DNA of 64,000 bases from Microbispora sp. H13382 (GCF_014161445.1 NZ_JABBXA010000002.1:542351-606350); one strand, 5' to 3'; counted from the stretch's first letter, positions 43,334 to 51,846 are shown. Numbers and translations are program-made. Notes: generated by a model from the letters alone, not told the origin.

Positions 43334-44611
43334 TCAGTCCCCGTCCGAAGTGGAAATTTCACGCACCACATCTGCCCCGAGTGCCTGCATACGCTGGGCG
43401 AGCGCGGCGTGCCCACGGTCGATGAGATATCCGGACCCGATGGTCGTCTCACCCTCCGCGGCGAGACCGGCGAGCACGAGGGCGATTCCCGACCGCAGGT
43501 CGTGGGCCGTCACGTCGGTGCCGCGCAGCGGAGTCGGGCCGTGCACGACCGCCCGGCTGCCCTCGACTTCGACGTTCGCGCTCATCTTGTTCAGCTCGCC
43601 CGCCAGTGCGAAGCGGCCGTCGAAGATGCGCTCGTGGATGTAGCTGGAGCCCTCCGCGAGGCAGGCGACGGTCATCAGCGGCGACTGCAGGTCGGTCGCG
43701 AAGCCGGGGTAGGTGTCGGTGATGACGTTGATCGGGCGCAGCGGGCGGTTGCGGCGCACCTGCAGTACGGCGCCGTGCTGCTCGAATTCGACGCCCATCT
43801 GCTCCAGCTTCCACCGAACCACGCCGAGGTGCTCCAGCGATGCGCCGACCAGGCTCACGTCGCCGCCCGTGATCGCCGCGGCCATCGCGAACACGCCCGC
43901 GTCGAGCCGGTCCGGCATGACCGTGTGCTCGACCGCGGTCAGCTCGTCCACGCCCTCGACCGTGATGAAGCCCGTGCCGCCGCCGCGGATACGCGCGCCC
44001 ATCCGGCTCAGCATCGTGATGACGTCGAGCACCTCGGGTTCGAGGGCCGCGTTCTCGATGACGGTGGTGCCCCGCGCCAGCGCGGCGGCCATGATCAGGT
44101 TCTCGGTGCCGGTGTGCGACGGGGTGTCGAGGTAGAGCGGAGCGCCGACCAGGCCGCCGGCCTTGATGTGGATGACCGACTCGCCCTCGTCCACCATCGC
44201 GCCCAGGCGCTTGTAGCCCAGGTAGTGGAAGTCGAGGTTGCGGCTGCCGAGGTTGCACCCGCCGATGCCCTCGATGATCGCCTCGCCGAGGCGGTGGAGC
44301 AGCGCGGGGACGAACAGCACCGACCCCCGGAACCGGCGGGCGATTTCCGCGGGCAGGACCGGGCTGGTCAGGCGGGAGGCGTCGATGACGAGCGTCCGCT
44401 CGCTCTCGTGGAACTCCACCTTCGCGCCCACGGCCTGGGCGAGTTCGACGGCCCGGCGCACGTCCTCGATGACGGGCACGTTCCGGAGCACCGTGCGGCC
44501 CTCGGACGCGAGCAGCGCCGCCCCGATCATGGGCAGTACGGCGTTCTTCGCGCCCTGGATGAAGGCGGTTCCACGCAGTACATTGCCACCGCGCACGCGG
44601 TAACGGACCAT
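43334..44611 (-). CDS. murA: UDP-N-acetylglucosamine 1-carboxyvinyltransferase (MurA family)
   Basis: A 425-residue EPT-fold enzyme adding enolpyruvate from PEP to UDP-GlcNAc, the committed step of peptidoglycan precursor synthesis. The substrate pair K-N is in 'IQGAKNAVLPMIGAALL'. The fosfomycin-target cysteine is in 'IGGCNLGSRNLDFH' (E. coli Cys115 equivalent), the general-base aspartate in 'YPGFATDLQSPLM', and arginines in 'HDLRSGIALVLAGLAAEG' and 'LIDRGHAALAQRM'. Several core segments ('RFRGSVLFVPALLHRLG', 'SHTGTENLIMAAALARG') differ from standard MurA, suggesting a divergent paralogue. The start has AGGAG. Confidence 0.88.
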   Translation of the reverse strand: MVRYRVRGGNVLRGTAFIQGAKNAVLPMIGAALLASEGRTVLRNVPVIEDVRRAVELAQAVGAKVEFHESERTLVIDASRLTSPVLPAEIARRFRGSVLFVPALLHRLGEAIIEGIGGCNLGSRNLDFHYLGYKRLGAMVDEGESVIHIKAGGLVGAPLYLDTPSHTGTENLIMAAALARGTTVIENAALEPEVLDVITMLSRMGARIRGGGTGFITVEGVDELTAVEHTVMPDRLDAGVFAMAAAITGGDVSLVGASLEHLGVVRWKLEQMGVEFEQHGAVLQVRRNRPLRPINVITDTYPGFATDLQSPLMTVACLAEGSSYIHERIFDGRFALAGELNKMSANVEVEGSRAVVHGPTPLRGTDVTAHDLRSGIALVLAGLAAEGETTIGSGYLIDRGHAALAQRMQALGADVVREISTSDGD

Positions 44612-44714
44612 GGGTTCGACTCCTATGTATGGGGGAAAGGCGGGGGACTCCCGTCAGCCGGCGGCCGAGTCGTCGGCGAGGACGATCGGCCTAGAGTAGC
44701 CGCTGTGCCGGGAG

Positions 44715-44740
44715 TTTCGGGGGTGGAACTACCCCCGGAA
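44715..44740. terminator. Terminator hairpin between purC and murA
   Basis: GGGGGT/ACCCCC arms extended by a C-G pair, one G-T wobble and two A-T pairs, with a 6-nt loop. It lies about 50 bp downstream of purC on the minus strand. Confidence 0.5.
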
Positions 44741-44788
44741 CACGCGGGGGAACGGGTCACTTGAGACTACTTGTGTGACCTGTGTGAT

Positions 44789-45637
44789 TCAGCCGCGGAA
44801 GCGCTCTCCGGTGAGCCGTTCGTACGCCTCGACGTAGCGGCTGCGGGTGCGCTCGACGATCTCGTCGGGCAGCGGCGGGGGCGCCTCGCCGGACGACCTG
44901 TCCCAGCCCGACTCGGGGGACAGCAGCCAGTCTCTGACGAACTGCTTGTCGAACGACGGCTGGGAGCGGCCCGGCTCCCACTGGTCGAGGGGCCAGAAGC
45001 GGGAGGAGTCCGGCGTCAGCACCTCGTCTCCCAGCGTCAGCACGCCGTCGGCGTCGAAACCCAGCTCGATTTTGGTGTCGGCCAGAATGATGCCGCGTTC
45101 CAATGCGATCTCGGCCCCGCGGCTGTAGACGTCGAGGGTGATCCGGCGCAGCCGCTCGGCCACGTCCCCGCCGACCTCCGCCACGACCTCGTCGTACGTC
45201 ATGGGCTCGTCGTGCTCGCCCATCGGGGCCTTGGAAGACGGTGTGAAGATCGGCTCGGGCAGCCGCGAGCCGTCGGTGAGCCCTTCCGGGAGCCGCACGC
45301 CGGAGACGACGCCCTCCCTGCGGTAGTCCACCAGGCCCGAGCCGGTGAGGTAGCCGCGCGCCACGCACTCGACCGGCACCATCCGCAGTCTGCGGCACAG
45401 CACTCCGCGACCGGCGAACTCCGCCGGGACGTCGGTCGAGACCACGTGGTGCGGAACGACGTCCTTGAGCTGCTCGAACCACCACAGCGACAACCGGGTG
45501 AGGATCTCTCCCTTGTCGGGGATGCCGGGTTCGAGCACGTAGTCGAAGGCCGAAATGCGGTCGGACGCGACCATCAGCAGCAGCCCGTCGGGCATCTCGT
45601 AGAGGTCGCGTACCTTGCCGGAGTGCAGGTGCTTCAC
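44789..45637 (-). CDS. purC: Phosphoribosylaminoimidazole-succinocarboxamide synthase
   Basis: A 282-residue SAICAR synthase (purine pathway, ATP-dependent ligation of aspartate to CAIR). Conserved: 'HSGKVRDLYEMPDGLLLMVASDRISAFDYVL', 'PDKGEILTRLSLWWFEQL', 'VPVECVARGYLTGSGLVDYRREG', 'LADTKIELGFDADG' and 'TPDSSRFWPLDQWEPGRSQPSFDKQFVRDWL'. The GTG start gives a protein about 15 residues shorter at the N-terminus than many actinobacterial homologues, but no in-frame start lies upstream. purD lies 55 bp upstream on the same strand: a purD-purC operon. Confidence 0.95.
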   Translation of the reverse strand: MKHLHSGKVRDLYEMPDGLLLMVASDRISAFDYVLEPGIPDKGEILTRLSLWWFEQLKDVVPHHVVSTDVPAEFAGRGVLCRRLRMVPVECVARGYLTGSGLVDYRREGVVSGVRLPEGLTDGSRLPEPIFTPSSKAPMGEHDEPMTYDEVVAEVGGDVAERLRRITLDVYSRGAEIALERGIILADTKIELGFDADGVLTLGDEVLTPDSSRFWPLDQWEPGRSQPSFDKQFVRDWLLSPESGWDRSSGEAPPPLPDEIVERTRSRYVEAYERLTGERFRG

Positions 45638-45692
45638 AGTCCCATCTTCCCAGCTCTCCCACCCGTGTTGAGCAGGGGGGAGAGCCGGGGTG

Positions 45693-46934
45693 TCAGGACG
45701 ACGCGGCGGCGAGCGCGATGTCGGAGCGGTGGTGGGAGCCGCGCAGCGTGATCTGCTCCAGGGCCTCGTACGCCCGCGCCCTGGCCTGGGCGACGTCCGC
45801 GCCCGTGCCGACCACGTTGAGGACCCGTCCGCCGTTGGACACCAGCCGGTTCTCCGCGTCGAGGGACGTGCCCGCGTGCAGCGCGTACGCGCCCTCGACC
45901 GTGACCGGCAGCCCCGCGATCGGGTCGCCCTTCACCGGGTCGGCCGGGTAGTTCTCCGCGGCGAGCACCACGGTCACGGCGGCGCCGTCACGCCACCGCA
46001 GCGGCGGGTGCCCGGCGAGCGTGCCGGTCGCGCACGCCAGCAGCAGCCCGCCGAGCGGGGTCTCCAGCCGGTCGAGCACGACCTGGGTCTCCGGGTCGCC
46101 GAACCGCGCGTTGAACTCGATCACCCGGGGACCGGCCGAGGTCAGCGCCAGCCCGGCGTACAGCACTCCCGCGTACGGCATGCCGCGCCGGGACATCTCG
46201 GCCACGGTCGGGCGCACGATCTCTTCCATGACCCGCTCGGACAGGTCCTCGGGCGCCCAGGACAGGGGGGTGTAGGCCCCCATGCCGCCGGTGTTGGGGC
46301 CCTTGTCGCCGTCGTAGGCCCGCTTGAAATCCTGGGCCGGCTGCAGCGCCACGGCGTCCGTGCCGTCGCACAGCGCGAACAGCGACACCTCGGGGCCGTC
46401 GAGGTACTCCTCGATGACGACCCGCCCGCACGCCCTGGCGTGCTCCAGGGCCTCCTCGCGGCTGTCGGTCACGACCACGCCCTTGCCCGCGGCCAGGCCG
46501 TCGTCCTTCACGACGTACGGCGCGCCGAACGCGTCGAGCGCCGCCGCGGCCTCGTCCTCCGTGGTGCAGGTGTACGCGCGCGCGGTCGGCACTCCGGCGG
46601 CGGTCATCACGTCCTTCGCGAACGCCTTGGATCCCTCGATCTCCGCCGCCCGCGCCGACGGCCCGAAGCAGGCGATCCCGGCCTCCCTGACGGCGTCGGC
46701 GACGCCGGCGACCAGCGGCGCCTCGGGACCGATCACGACGAGGTCGGCGCCCAGCCGCTCCGCGAGCGCGGTCACCGCCGCGCCGTCGGTCGCCGTGACC
46801 TGGTGCAGGGTGGCCACGTCGGCGATGCCGGCGTTGCCGGGAGCACAGTGGACCTCTTCGACGGCGGGGTCGAGCCGCAGGGCCCGGCACAGAGCGTGCT
46901 CGCGGCCCCCGGAACCGATGACAAGTACGCGCAC
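45693..46934 (-). CDS. purD: Phosphoribosylamine--glycine ligase
   Basis: A 413-residue ATP-grasp enzyme making GAR from phosphoribosylamine and glycine. N-domain '[17 protein letters not shown]' and '[21 protein letters not shown]'; ATP-grasp '[29 protein letters not shown]', '[17 protein letters not shown]', '[20 protein letters not shown]' and '[17 protein letters not shown]' with the Mg2+-ligand glutamate and asparagine. The GTG at 46934 is the family-consistent start; the longer open frame upstream is not coding-like. First gene of the purDC pair. Confidence 0.96.
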   Translation of the reverse strand: MRVLVIGSGGREHALCRALRLDPAVEEVHCAPGNAGIADVATLHQVTATDGAAVTALAERLGADLVVIGPEAPLVAGVADAVREAGIACFGPSARAAEIEGSKAFAKDVMTAAGVPTARAYTCTTEDEAAAALDAFGAPYVVKDDGLAAGKGVVVTDSREEALEHARACGRVVIEEYLDGPEVSLFALCDGTDAVALQPAQDFKRAYDGDKGPNTGGMGAYTPLSWAPEDLSERVMEEIVRPTVAEMSRRGMPYAGVLYAGLALTSAGPRVIEFNARFGDPETQVVLDRLETPLGGLLLACATGTLAGHPPLRWRDGAAVTVVLAAENYPADPVKGDPIAGLPVTVEGAYALHAGTSLDAENRLVSNGGRVLNVVGTGADVAQARARAYEALEQITLRGSHHRSDIALAAASS

Positions 46935-47232
46935 CCGTCCATTGTCGCAGTGTTTCCCGCCTCGCTTCGCTCGGCTGCTCGGGCGCCTTGAGGTCACCTC
47001 AGTCCAGACCACGGTCGCGCCCCTCGCGGCTCCCGCGGGCGCCTCAGGGTTGTCTTGAGTGGGGTGGTTCAAGTGGGGATACACACCGATGGCTAGTTTG
47101 CTCGGGTTGTTTTTGGCAAGAAGTGCATGATCGACGGCACTTGACGCGGGTACTCTGGAAAAGCCGCCGAGCGGCAATGTGGTAAGTTAGCCAGGCTTCA
47201 CGCTGTCTCGTGGCGATTGGAGGTGGTCTGGG

Positions 47233-47343
47233 ATGAATTCTGGTGATCCCGTCAGTACGTGCTCGCGCACGTACGTCGTGCGCATTCCCGACCACTCCGA
47301 AACTGAAGCCCGAGGGGCAGCTCACGCCTGTATGAAGGGGTGA
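47233..47343 (+). CDS. Small ORF upstream of corA (possible leader or small protein)
   Basis: Thirty-six codons from ATG to TGA with a good ribosome site (TTGGAGG, 9 bp before the ATG). The peptide starts 'MNSGDPVSTCSRTYVVRIPD' and ends '...HACMKG'; it is not hydrophobic. It terminates 48 bp before corA. A perfect 8-bp hairpin lies within it (47255-47274), so translation could affect mRNA structure ahead of corA. No homologue is recalled; it could be a leader peptide or a free small protein. Confidence 0.4.
   Translation: MNSGDPVSTCSRTYVVRIPDHSETEARGAAHACMKG
47255..47274. promoter_or_regulatory. Perfect inverted repeat in the corA leader
   Basis: GTACGTGC and GCACGTAC separated by TCGC. As RNA it forms an 8-bp stem-loop; as DNA it could be an operator. 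Located inside the small ORF, 118 bp before corA. Confidence 0.5.
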
Positions 47344-47391
47344 CATCACGTCGCGCGTAGAGCGTGCCGGCTCGGGCGGGAAGGGACCGCC

Positions 47392-48510
47392 ATGCGCTCC
47401 TCTCTGCTCTTTCCCCGCATCAACAGGCACACCCGTGTGCTGCCCACGCACATCGGCGCCGCGTCGATGAACGCCGAGCCCGTCGTCCGCTGCGTGCCGC
47501 CGAGCAACTCGCTCGTCGAGTTCGGCGCCTATGTCGCAGGCAAGAAGGTCGCCGCCGGTGGCATACCGGAGGCCGTGCGGCTGGTCCGCGAGCACAACGA
47601 GGCCAACGAGATGCCCGACGCGTACGTCTGGGTCGGTCTGCACGAGCCCGCCGCGCCCGAGGTCGAGTGGCTGGCGGAGGTGTTCGGCCTGCACCCGCTC
47701 GCCGTCGAGGACGCCATCAAGGCCCACCAGCGGCCCAAGGTGGAGCGGTACGGCGACTCGCTGTTCGTGGTGCTCAAGACCGTCGAGTTCCTCGACCACG
47801 AGGTGTCGACGGCGAGCAGCGAGATCATCGGCACCGGCGAGATCATGGCGTTCGTCGGGCCCGACTTCGTGGTGACCGTACGGCACGGCCGCTACTGCCC
47901 GCTGGGCGAGATCCGCGAGAAGCTCGAGTCGAAGCAGAAGCTGATCAACCGCGGCCCGACGGGTGTCCTGCACGCCATCGCCGACCACGTCGTGGACAGG
48001 TACCTGCAGGTGGCCGACCTCATGCAGGCCGAGCTCGAAGAGGTCGAGGCGGCCGTCTTCGCCGAGGTCAGCTCCCGCGACATCAACAGGATCTACCAGC
48101 TCAAGCGCGAGATGCTGGAGCTCAAGCGGGCGGTCGGACCGCTCCAGACCCCCTTCAACGCCCTTCCCCAGCGGCGCAGCATCCCCTCCGAGATGCGTGA
48201 GTACTTCCGCGACGTCGGCGACCACCTGTCCCGCGTGTGCGAGCAGGTCCAGGCGTCCAACGAGCTGTCCGACTCGATCCTCCAGGCCGCGCTGGCGCGC
48301 TCCAACGCCCTCGCGAACGAGGACATGCGCAAGATCTCCTCATGGGTGGCGATCATCTCGGTCCCCACGATGATCGCCGGGATCTACGGGATGAACTTCG
48401 ACCACATGCCCGAGATCAAGTCCGTGTACGGCTACCCCGTCGTGCTCGGCGTGATGGTCGTCGCGTGCACGCTCCTGCACCGCGCCTTCCGCCGTAACGG
48501 CTGGCTCTGA
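47392..48510 (+). CDS. corA: CorA-family Mg2+/Co2+ transporter
   Basis: A 372-residue CorA channel. A large N-terminal cytoplasmic domain ('DAYVWVGLHEPAAPEVEWLAEVFGLHPLAVEDAIKAHQRPKVERYGDSLFVVLKTV') is followed by long stalk helices and two C-terminal membrane helices. The signature selectivity loop is 'IAGIYGMNFDHMPE' (Y-G-M-N) between them. The basic C-terminal end 'RRNGWL' is typical. The ATG has GGGAAGGG. Regulation may involve the unusual leader upstream. Confidence 0.95.
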   Translation: MRSSLLFPRINRHTRVLPTHIGAASMNAEPVVRCVPPSNSLVEFGAYVAGKKVAAGGIPEAVRLVREHNEANEMPDAYVWVGLHEPAAPEVEWLAEVFGLHPLAVEDAIKAHQRPKVERYGDSLFVVLKTVEFLDHEVSTASSEIIGTGEIMAFVGPDFVVTVRHGRYCPLGEIREKLESKQKLINRGPTGVLHAIADHVVDRYLQVADLMQAELEEVEAAVFAEVSSRDINRIYQLKREMLELKRAVGPLQTPFNALPQRRSIPSEMREYFRDVGDHLSRVCEQVQASNELSDSILQAALARSNALANEDMRKISSWVAIISVPTMIAGIYGMNFDHMPEIKSVYGYPVVLGVMVVACTLLHRAFRRNGWL

Positions 48511-48524
48511 CCGCCCTTCCCCCG

Positions 48525-48577
48525 GGGACGCGCCCGGAGGCGTGCCGTCAGCCTCGGCCGCCGCCCACGCGCGTCCC
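48525..48577. terminator. Possible terminator stem downstream of corA
   Basis: GGGACGCGC (48525-48533) pairs with GCGCGTCCC (48569-48577) around a long 35-nt loop, in the gap between convergent corA and the wrbA remnant. Confidence 0.35.
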
Positions 48578-48638
48578 GGTGGGCGTCTCCCCCTCTCCAG
48601 GACGCGCCTGTGCCGGATCAGGCATCGGCAAGTGCCGA

Positions 48639-49056
48639 TCAGGCGGCGCGGCCGCCCTTCAGCAAGGCCGCGGTGCGGGCGACGCGGCGGGCCTGGTGAC
48701 GGGCCGCCTGCAAGGACACCTCGCCGGGTGCGCCCTCACCGGACACGTGAGAGGTGCCGTACGGATTGCCTGACTTGAACTGGACGGGGTCGGTGTAGCC
48801 GGGGGGCACGATGACGCCGCCCCAGTGGTAGAACGTGTTCCCCAACGCCAGGAGGGTGGATTCCTGTCCGCCGTGGGCGGTGCTGGAGGCGGTGAAGGCC
48901 GAGTACACCTTGTCCGCGAGCTTGCCCTGGTACCACAGGGGGCCGCAGCCGCACGTGTGCGCCGGTCTTCTCCGCGCCCTCGGCGGCGGCTCGCGCCAAG
49001 GCGTGCACGGTGCCCGTGGCACTGTAGTAAATGATCGCGACGTTCACGGGCTCCAT
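48639..49056 (-). pseudogene. wrbA-like NAD(P)H:quinone oxidoreductase with internal deletion
   Basis: The N-terminus is an intact flavodoxin-like start ('VNVAIIYYSATGTVHALARAAAEGAEKTGAHVRL', FMN-phosphate loop included). It then jumps, with a frame change, to the second half of WrbA: 'WYQGKLADKVYSAFTASSTAHGGQESTLLALGNTFYHWGGVIVPPGYTDP' and 'NPYGTSHVSGEGAPGEVSLQAARHQARRVA'. About 65 residues, including the central flavin-binding 'GTPTRYGN' loop, are missing between them, near 48950. WrbA proteins are about 200 residues. The remainder cannot make a functional flavoprotein. The start retains a GGAGAGG site, and a promoter resembling that of the divergent ECF41-type sigma gene lies upstream. Confidence 0.88.
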
Positions 49057-49095
49057 GATCGGTTTCCTCTCCACCGGGGTCGGTCTCAGCGGTAC

Positions 49096-49122
49096 GACGA
49101 CACACCCCCTCGCTATGTGAGG
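49096..49122 (-). promoter_or_regulatory. Candidate ECF41-type promoter facing the wrbA remnant
   Basis: On the minus strand: CCTCACA (complement of 49116-49122), 16 bp, then CGTC (complement of 49096-49099). It matches five of seven bases of the reported ECF41 -35 TGTCACA and the full CGTC -10. The -10 is 40 bp before the pseudogene start. Confidence 0.55.
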
Positions 49123-49133
49123 CGACGCCGCGA

Positions 49134-49160
49134 CCTCACAGTTGGGCCGGACGTCTCGTC
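49134..49160 (+). promoter_or_regulatory. Candidate autoregulatory promoter of the ECF41-type sigma gene
   Basis: CCTCACA (49134-49140), 16-bp spacer, CGTC (49157-49160). Identical elements and spacing occur on the opposite strand facing the wrbA remnant. The -10 is 44 bp before the sigma-factor start. Confidence 0.6.
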
Positions 49161-49204
49161 GAACCCAGTGAGGACGGATGCGACCAAGGGGGGCCGGAGA
49201 CACC

Positions 49205-50131
49205 ATGACGATCCAGTCCGAGCCGGAAGGGCTCGACCCGAGCCTGGGCGTGATCATGAACGAGCGGCGCAGGCTGATCAACCTCGCGTATCGGCTCCTC
49301 GGCTCCCTGGCCGACGCCGAGGACGTCGTGCAGGAGACCTACGCCCGCTGGTACGCCATGTCGCGGCAGCGGCAGGAGGCCGTCGAGTCCCCCGGCGGCT
49401 GGCTGACGACGGTCGCCAGTCGCATCTGCCTCGACCTGCTCGGCTCGGCACGGGCCCGGCGGGAGCGCTACGTGGGGGAATGGATTCCCGAGCCGCTGCC
49501 CGAGCCCGCGGAGTGGACCGACGGGCGGCCGGGCATCACCGCCGACCCGGCCGACCGGGTCACCCTGGACGAGTCGGTCAGTATGGCGTTCCTCGTCGTG
49601 CTCGACTCGATGACCCCGGCCGAGCGGGTCGCGTTCGTCCTGCACGACGTCTTCCGCTACTCCTTCGCCGAGGTGGCCGAGATCGTCGGCCGCACCCCGG
49701 CGGCCTGCCGCCAGCTGGCCTCCTCGGCCCGCCGCCGCATCCGTGACGCACAGGCCCCCGCGACCCCGGCGGCCCGGCGCGCCGGCATCGTGAGGGACTT
49801 CAAGCAGGCGTGGGAGGCCGGGGACATCGACGCCCTCATCGGCCTTCTCGCCCCCGGCGCCACGGCGACCGGCGACGGCGGCGGACTCGTCGGCGCCGAG
49901 CCCCGTCCGGTCGAGGGCGCCGAGCGGATCGCCCGGTTCTTCGTGGATCGGGCCAGTGCGGTGCCCGGGGTGACGATCCTGGAGTGCACGGTCAACGGCC
50001 AGCCCGGTCTGGTGGCCCGGCAGGAGGGCGTCACCGTGTCGGTGATGGCGTTCGATATCGCAGGCGACCGGATCACGCACATCTGGGCGATCCTCAACCC
50101 CGACAAGCTCCGGCCGTGGACGACGCGCTGA
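49205..50131 (+). CDS. ECF41-type (SigJ-like) RNA polymerase sigma factor
   Basis: A 308-residue ECF sigma factor with a C-terminal SnoaL/NTF2-like extension. Sigma-2: 'RRLINLAYRLLGSLADAEDVVQETYARWYAM'. Sigma-4: 'RVAFVLHDVFRYSFAEVAEIVGRTPAACRQLASSARRRI'. The extension (about 195-308) includes 'DFKQAWEAGDIDALIGLLAPGATATGDGGG' and 'NPDKLRPW', the 'NPxKL' tail motif that tunes activity in ECF41 members. These sigmas lack a dedicated anti-sigma factor; the tail does that job. ECF41 genes usually neighbour a target redox enzyme, and here that neighbour is the broken wrbA. ATG 49205 was chosen. Confidence 0.92.
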   Translation: MTIQSEPEGLDPSLGVIMNERRRLINLAYRLLGSLADAEDVVQETYARWYAMSRQRQEAVESPGGWLTTVASRICLDLLGSARARRERYVGEWIPEPLPEPAEWTDGRPGITADPADRVTLDESVSMAFLVVLDSMTPAERVAFVLHDVFRYSFAEVAEIVGRTPAACRQLASSARRRIRDAQAPATPAARRAGIVRDFKQAWEAGDIDALIGLLAPGATATGDGGGLVGAEPRPVEGAERIARFFVDRASAVPGVTILECTVNGQPGLVARQEGVTVSVMAFDIAGDRITHIWAILNPDKLRPWTTR

Positions 50132-50276
50132 CAACCAGCGGTATTCGCCTCAACACGTACGCTTCATGACCGCAATCATGAGCAATCGGTCATTGCGGTA
50201 TGTCAGATGATGTTGTTAGGTGGGGGGAGCGGGCCGCTCGACACATCGACCGTTTCCACTCTCGCAGGAGCGTGTC

Positions 50277-51473
50277 ATGACAGAGGCGACACCCCGGTTG
50301 GCGACTTTCCCCCTGGCGCGCGAACGTGCCTTCGATCCACCGGACGAACTGGCGCGCCGCCGCGACGAGGCGCCGGTCCAGCGGATGACGTACGCGGACG
50401 GGCACGAGGGCTGGCTGGTGACCGGCTACGCCGAGGCACGCGCGATCCTGGCCGACAACCGCTTCAGCACCCGCCCCGAACTGCTGCACTCGCCGATCCC
50501 CCAGCGCGGCGAGTTCAACAAGGAGCCGCTGACCCCGGGGTTCTTCCTGCGCATGGATCCCCCCGAGCACACCCGCTACCGCCGCCTCCTGACCGGCCAG
50601 TTCACCGTACGGCGGATGAAGCAGCTCGAACCGAGGATTCACGAGATCACCGAGAGCCGGCTCGACGCGATGGAGCGCGAGGGCGCCCCCTCCGACCTCG
50701 TCGAGTCCTTCGCACTGCCCATCCCCTCGCTGGTGATCTGCGAGATGCTCGGCGTGCCGTACGAGGACCGGGAGAAGTTCCAGCGCGACTCGGCGGTGCT
50801 GGTGAACCTGGACTCGTCGATGGAGGACGTCCGGGCGGCGGTGCAGGATCTGCTCTCCTACCTGCACGGCCTCGTCGCGTTGAAGGCGAAGGAGCCGGAC
50901 GACGACATGCTGAGCGGTCTGGTCATGGGCGGGGAGCTGACGACCGAGGAGCTCGGCGGCGTGGCGCTGCTGCTGCTCATCGCAGGGCACGAGACGACCG
51001 CGAACATGCTCGGCCTCGGCACGTTCGCGCTGCTGACCAACCCCGGACAGCTCGCCGTCGTGCGGGACGACCCGGCCGCCGTCGACAACGCGGTGGAGGA
51101 ACTGCTGCGCCACCTCAGCATCGTGCACATAGGGCCGACCCGTACGGCCCTGGAGGACGTGGAGATCGGCGGCGCCCTGATCAGGGCGGGCGAGTCGGTG
51201 ACGCTGTCCCTGGGGGCGGCGAACCGCGATCCCGGGCGGTTCGAGGGCGGTGACAACCTCGACGTGACCCGGCCGGCGCACGGGCACCTGAGCTTCGGGC
51301 ACGGCATCCACCAGTGCCTGGGCCAGCAACTCGCCCGGATCGAGATGCGCATCGCCTATCCCGCTCTGCTGCGCCGCTTCCCCAACCTGCGCCTGGCCGT
51401 GCCGGCGCGGGAGGTGCCGCTGCGGTCCAAAATGGCGATCTACGGTGTGCACCGCCTGCCGGTGCTCTGGTGA
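50277..51473 (+). CDS. Cytochrome P450 (actinobacterial class I, CYP105-like)
   Basis: A 398-residue soluble P450. Motifs: I-helix oxygen-activation 'LLLIAGHETTANML', K-helix 'EELLRHLSIVHIGPTR' (E-x-x-R equivalent: EELLR), and the heme-binding loop 'LSFGHGIHQCLGQQLARIEMRI' with the axial cysteine. 'FFLRMDPPEHTRYRRLLTGQFTVRRM' is the conserved C-helix region. The ATG has GCAGGAG. The [3Fe-4S] ferredoxin gene starts 20 bp after its stop, forming the usual actinomycete electron-transfer pair. Substrate unknown; no biosynthetic cluster adjoins. Confidence 0.95.
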   Translation: MTEATPRLATFPLARERAFDPPDELARRRDEAPVQRMTYADGHEGWLVTGYAEARAILADNRFSTRPELLHSPIPQRGEFNKEPLTPGFFLRMDPPEHTRYRRLLTGQFTVRRMKQLEPRIHEITESRLDAMEREGAPSDLVESFALPIPSLVICEMLGVPYEDREKFQRDSAVLVNLDSSMEDVRAAVQDLLSYLHGLVALKAKEPDDDMLSGLVMGGELTTEELGGVALLLLIAGHETTANMLGLGTFALLTNPGQLAVVRDDPAAVDNAVEELLRHLSIVHIGPTRTALEDVEIGGALIRAGESVTLSLGAANRDPGRFEGGDNLDVTRPAHGHLSFGHGIHQCLGQQLARIEMRIAYPALLRRFPNLRLAVPAREVPLRSKMAIYGVHRLPVLW

Positions 51474-51493
51474 GGAAAGTCGCTGGGGGAACG

Positions 51494-51688
51494 ATGAAGA
51501 TCAAGGCGGACGCCGGCCGGTGTGTCGGTGCGGGGATGTGCGCGCTCACGCTGCCCCAGGTGTTCGACCAGAGCGAGGACGACGGGACGGTCGTGGTGCT
51601 CGACGCCGAGCCCCCGGCCGCCCTCGGGCCCGCCGTGAACAGGGCCGTCCAGCTCTGCCCGTCCGGCGCGCTCTCCGTGGAGGAGTGA
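51494..51688 (+). CDS. [3Fe-4S] ferredoxin partner of the P450
   Basis: A 64-residue ferredoxin. Cysteine pattern: C-V-G-A-G-M-C near the N-terminus and C-P near the C-terminus ('AVQLCPSGALSVEE'). The middle cysteine of a 4Fe motif is replaced by Ala/Gly, as in [3Fe-4S] P450 ferredoxins. It delivers electrons to the P450 encoded immediately upstream. Confidence 0.93.
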   Translation: MKIKADAGRCVGAGMCALTLPQVFDQSEDDGTVVVLDAEPPAALGPAVNRAVQLCPSGALSVEE

Positions 51689-51808
51689 CCGTGGAGGAGT
51701 GAACGCGCGCGACACGCCGGCCCGGGTGACGCTCAGCGACTTGACGCGCACGGTCCGATGCTGTTGGCTGGTAATCGGCTGTGCAAGCCATTCTTGTGGG
51801 TGACCCTG

Positions 51809-51846
51809 GAGCCCCGTCCCGGCCGTCGAAGGCCCGGGCGGGGCTC
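51809..51846. terminator. Bidirectional terminator between ferredoxin and GDPD genes
   Basis: Fourteen-bp arms (51809-51822 and 51833-51846) pairing with one G-T wobble and one end mismatch, 10-nt loop, between two convergent genes. Confidence 0.6.

Larger units (their letters stand above)
46935..47391. other. Long divergent intergenic region between purD and corA
   Basis: About 457 bp without a conventional gene. It holds the purD and corA upstream regions, a 36-codon ORF (47233-47343) and a perfect hairpin (47255-47274) inside it. No recognised riboswitch fold: the conserved core of the Mg2+ M-box was not seen. Confidence 0.6.

Noticed and set aside
44601-44640. GGTTCGACTCC-like tRNA T-arm
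   Set aside because: No matching acceptor, D or anticodon stems around it; it lies at the murA start.
47164-47391. Mg2+ M-box riboswitch before corA
   Set aside because: The conserved core elements were not found; only a simple hairpin and a small ORF are present.
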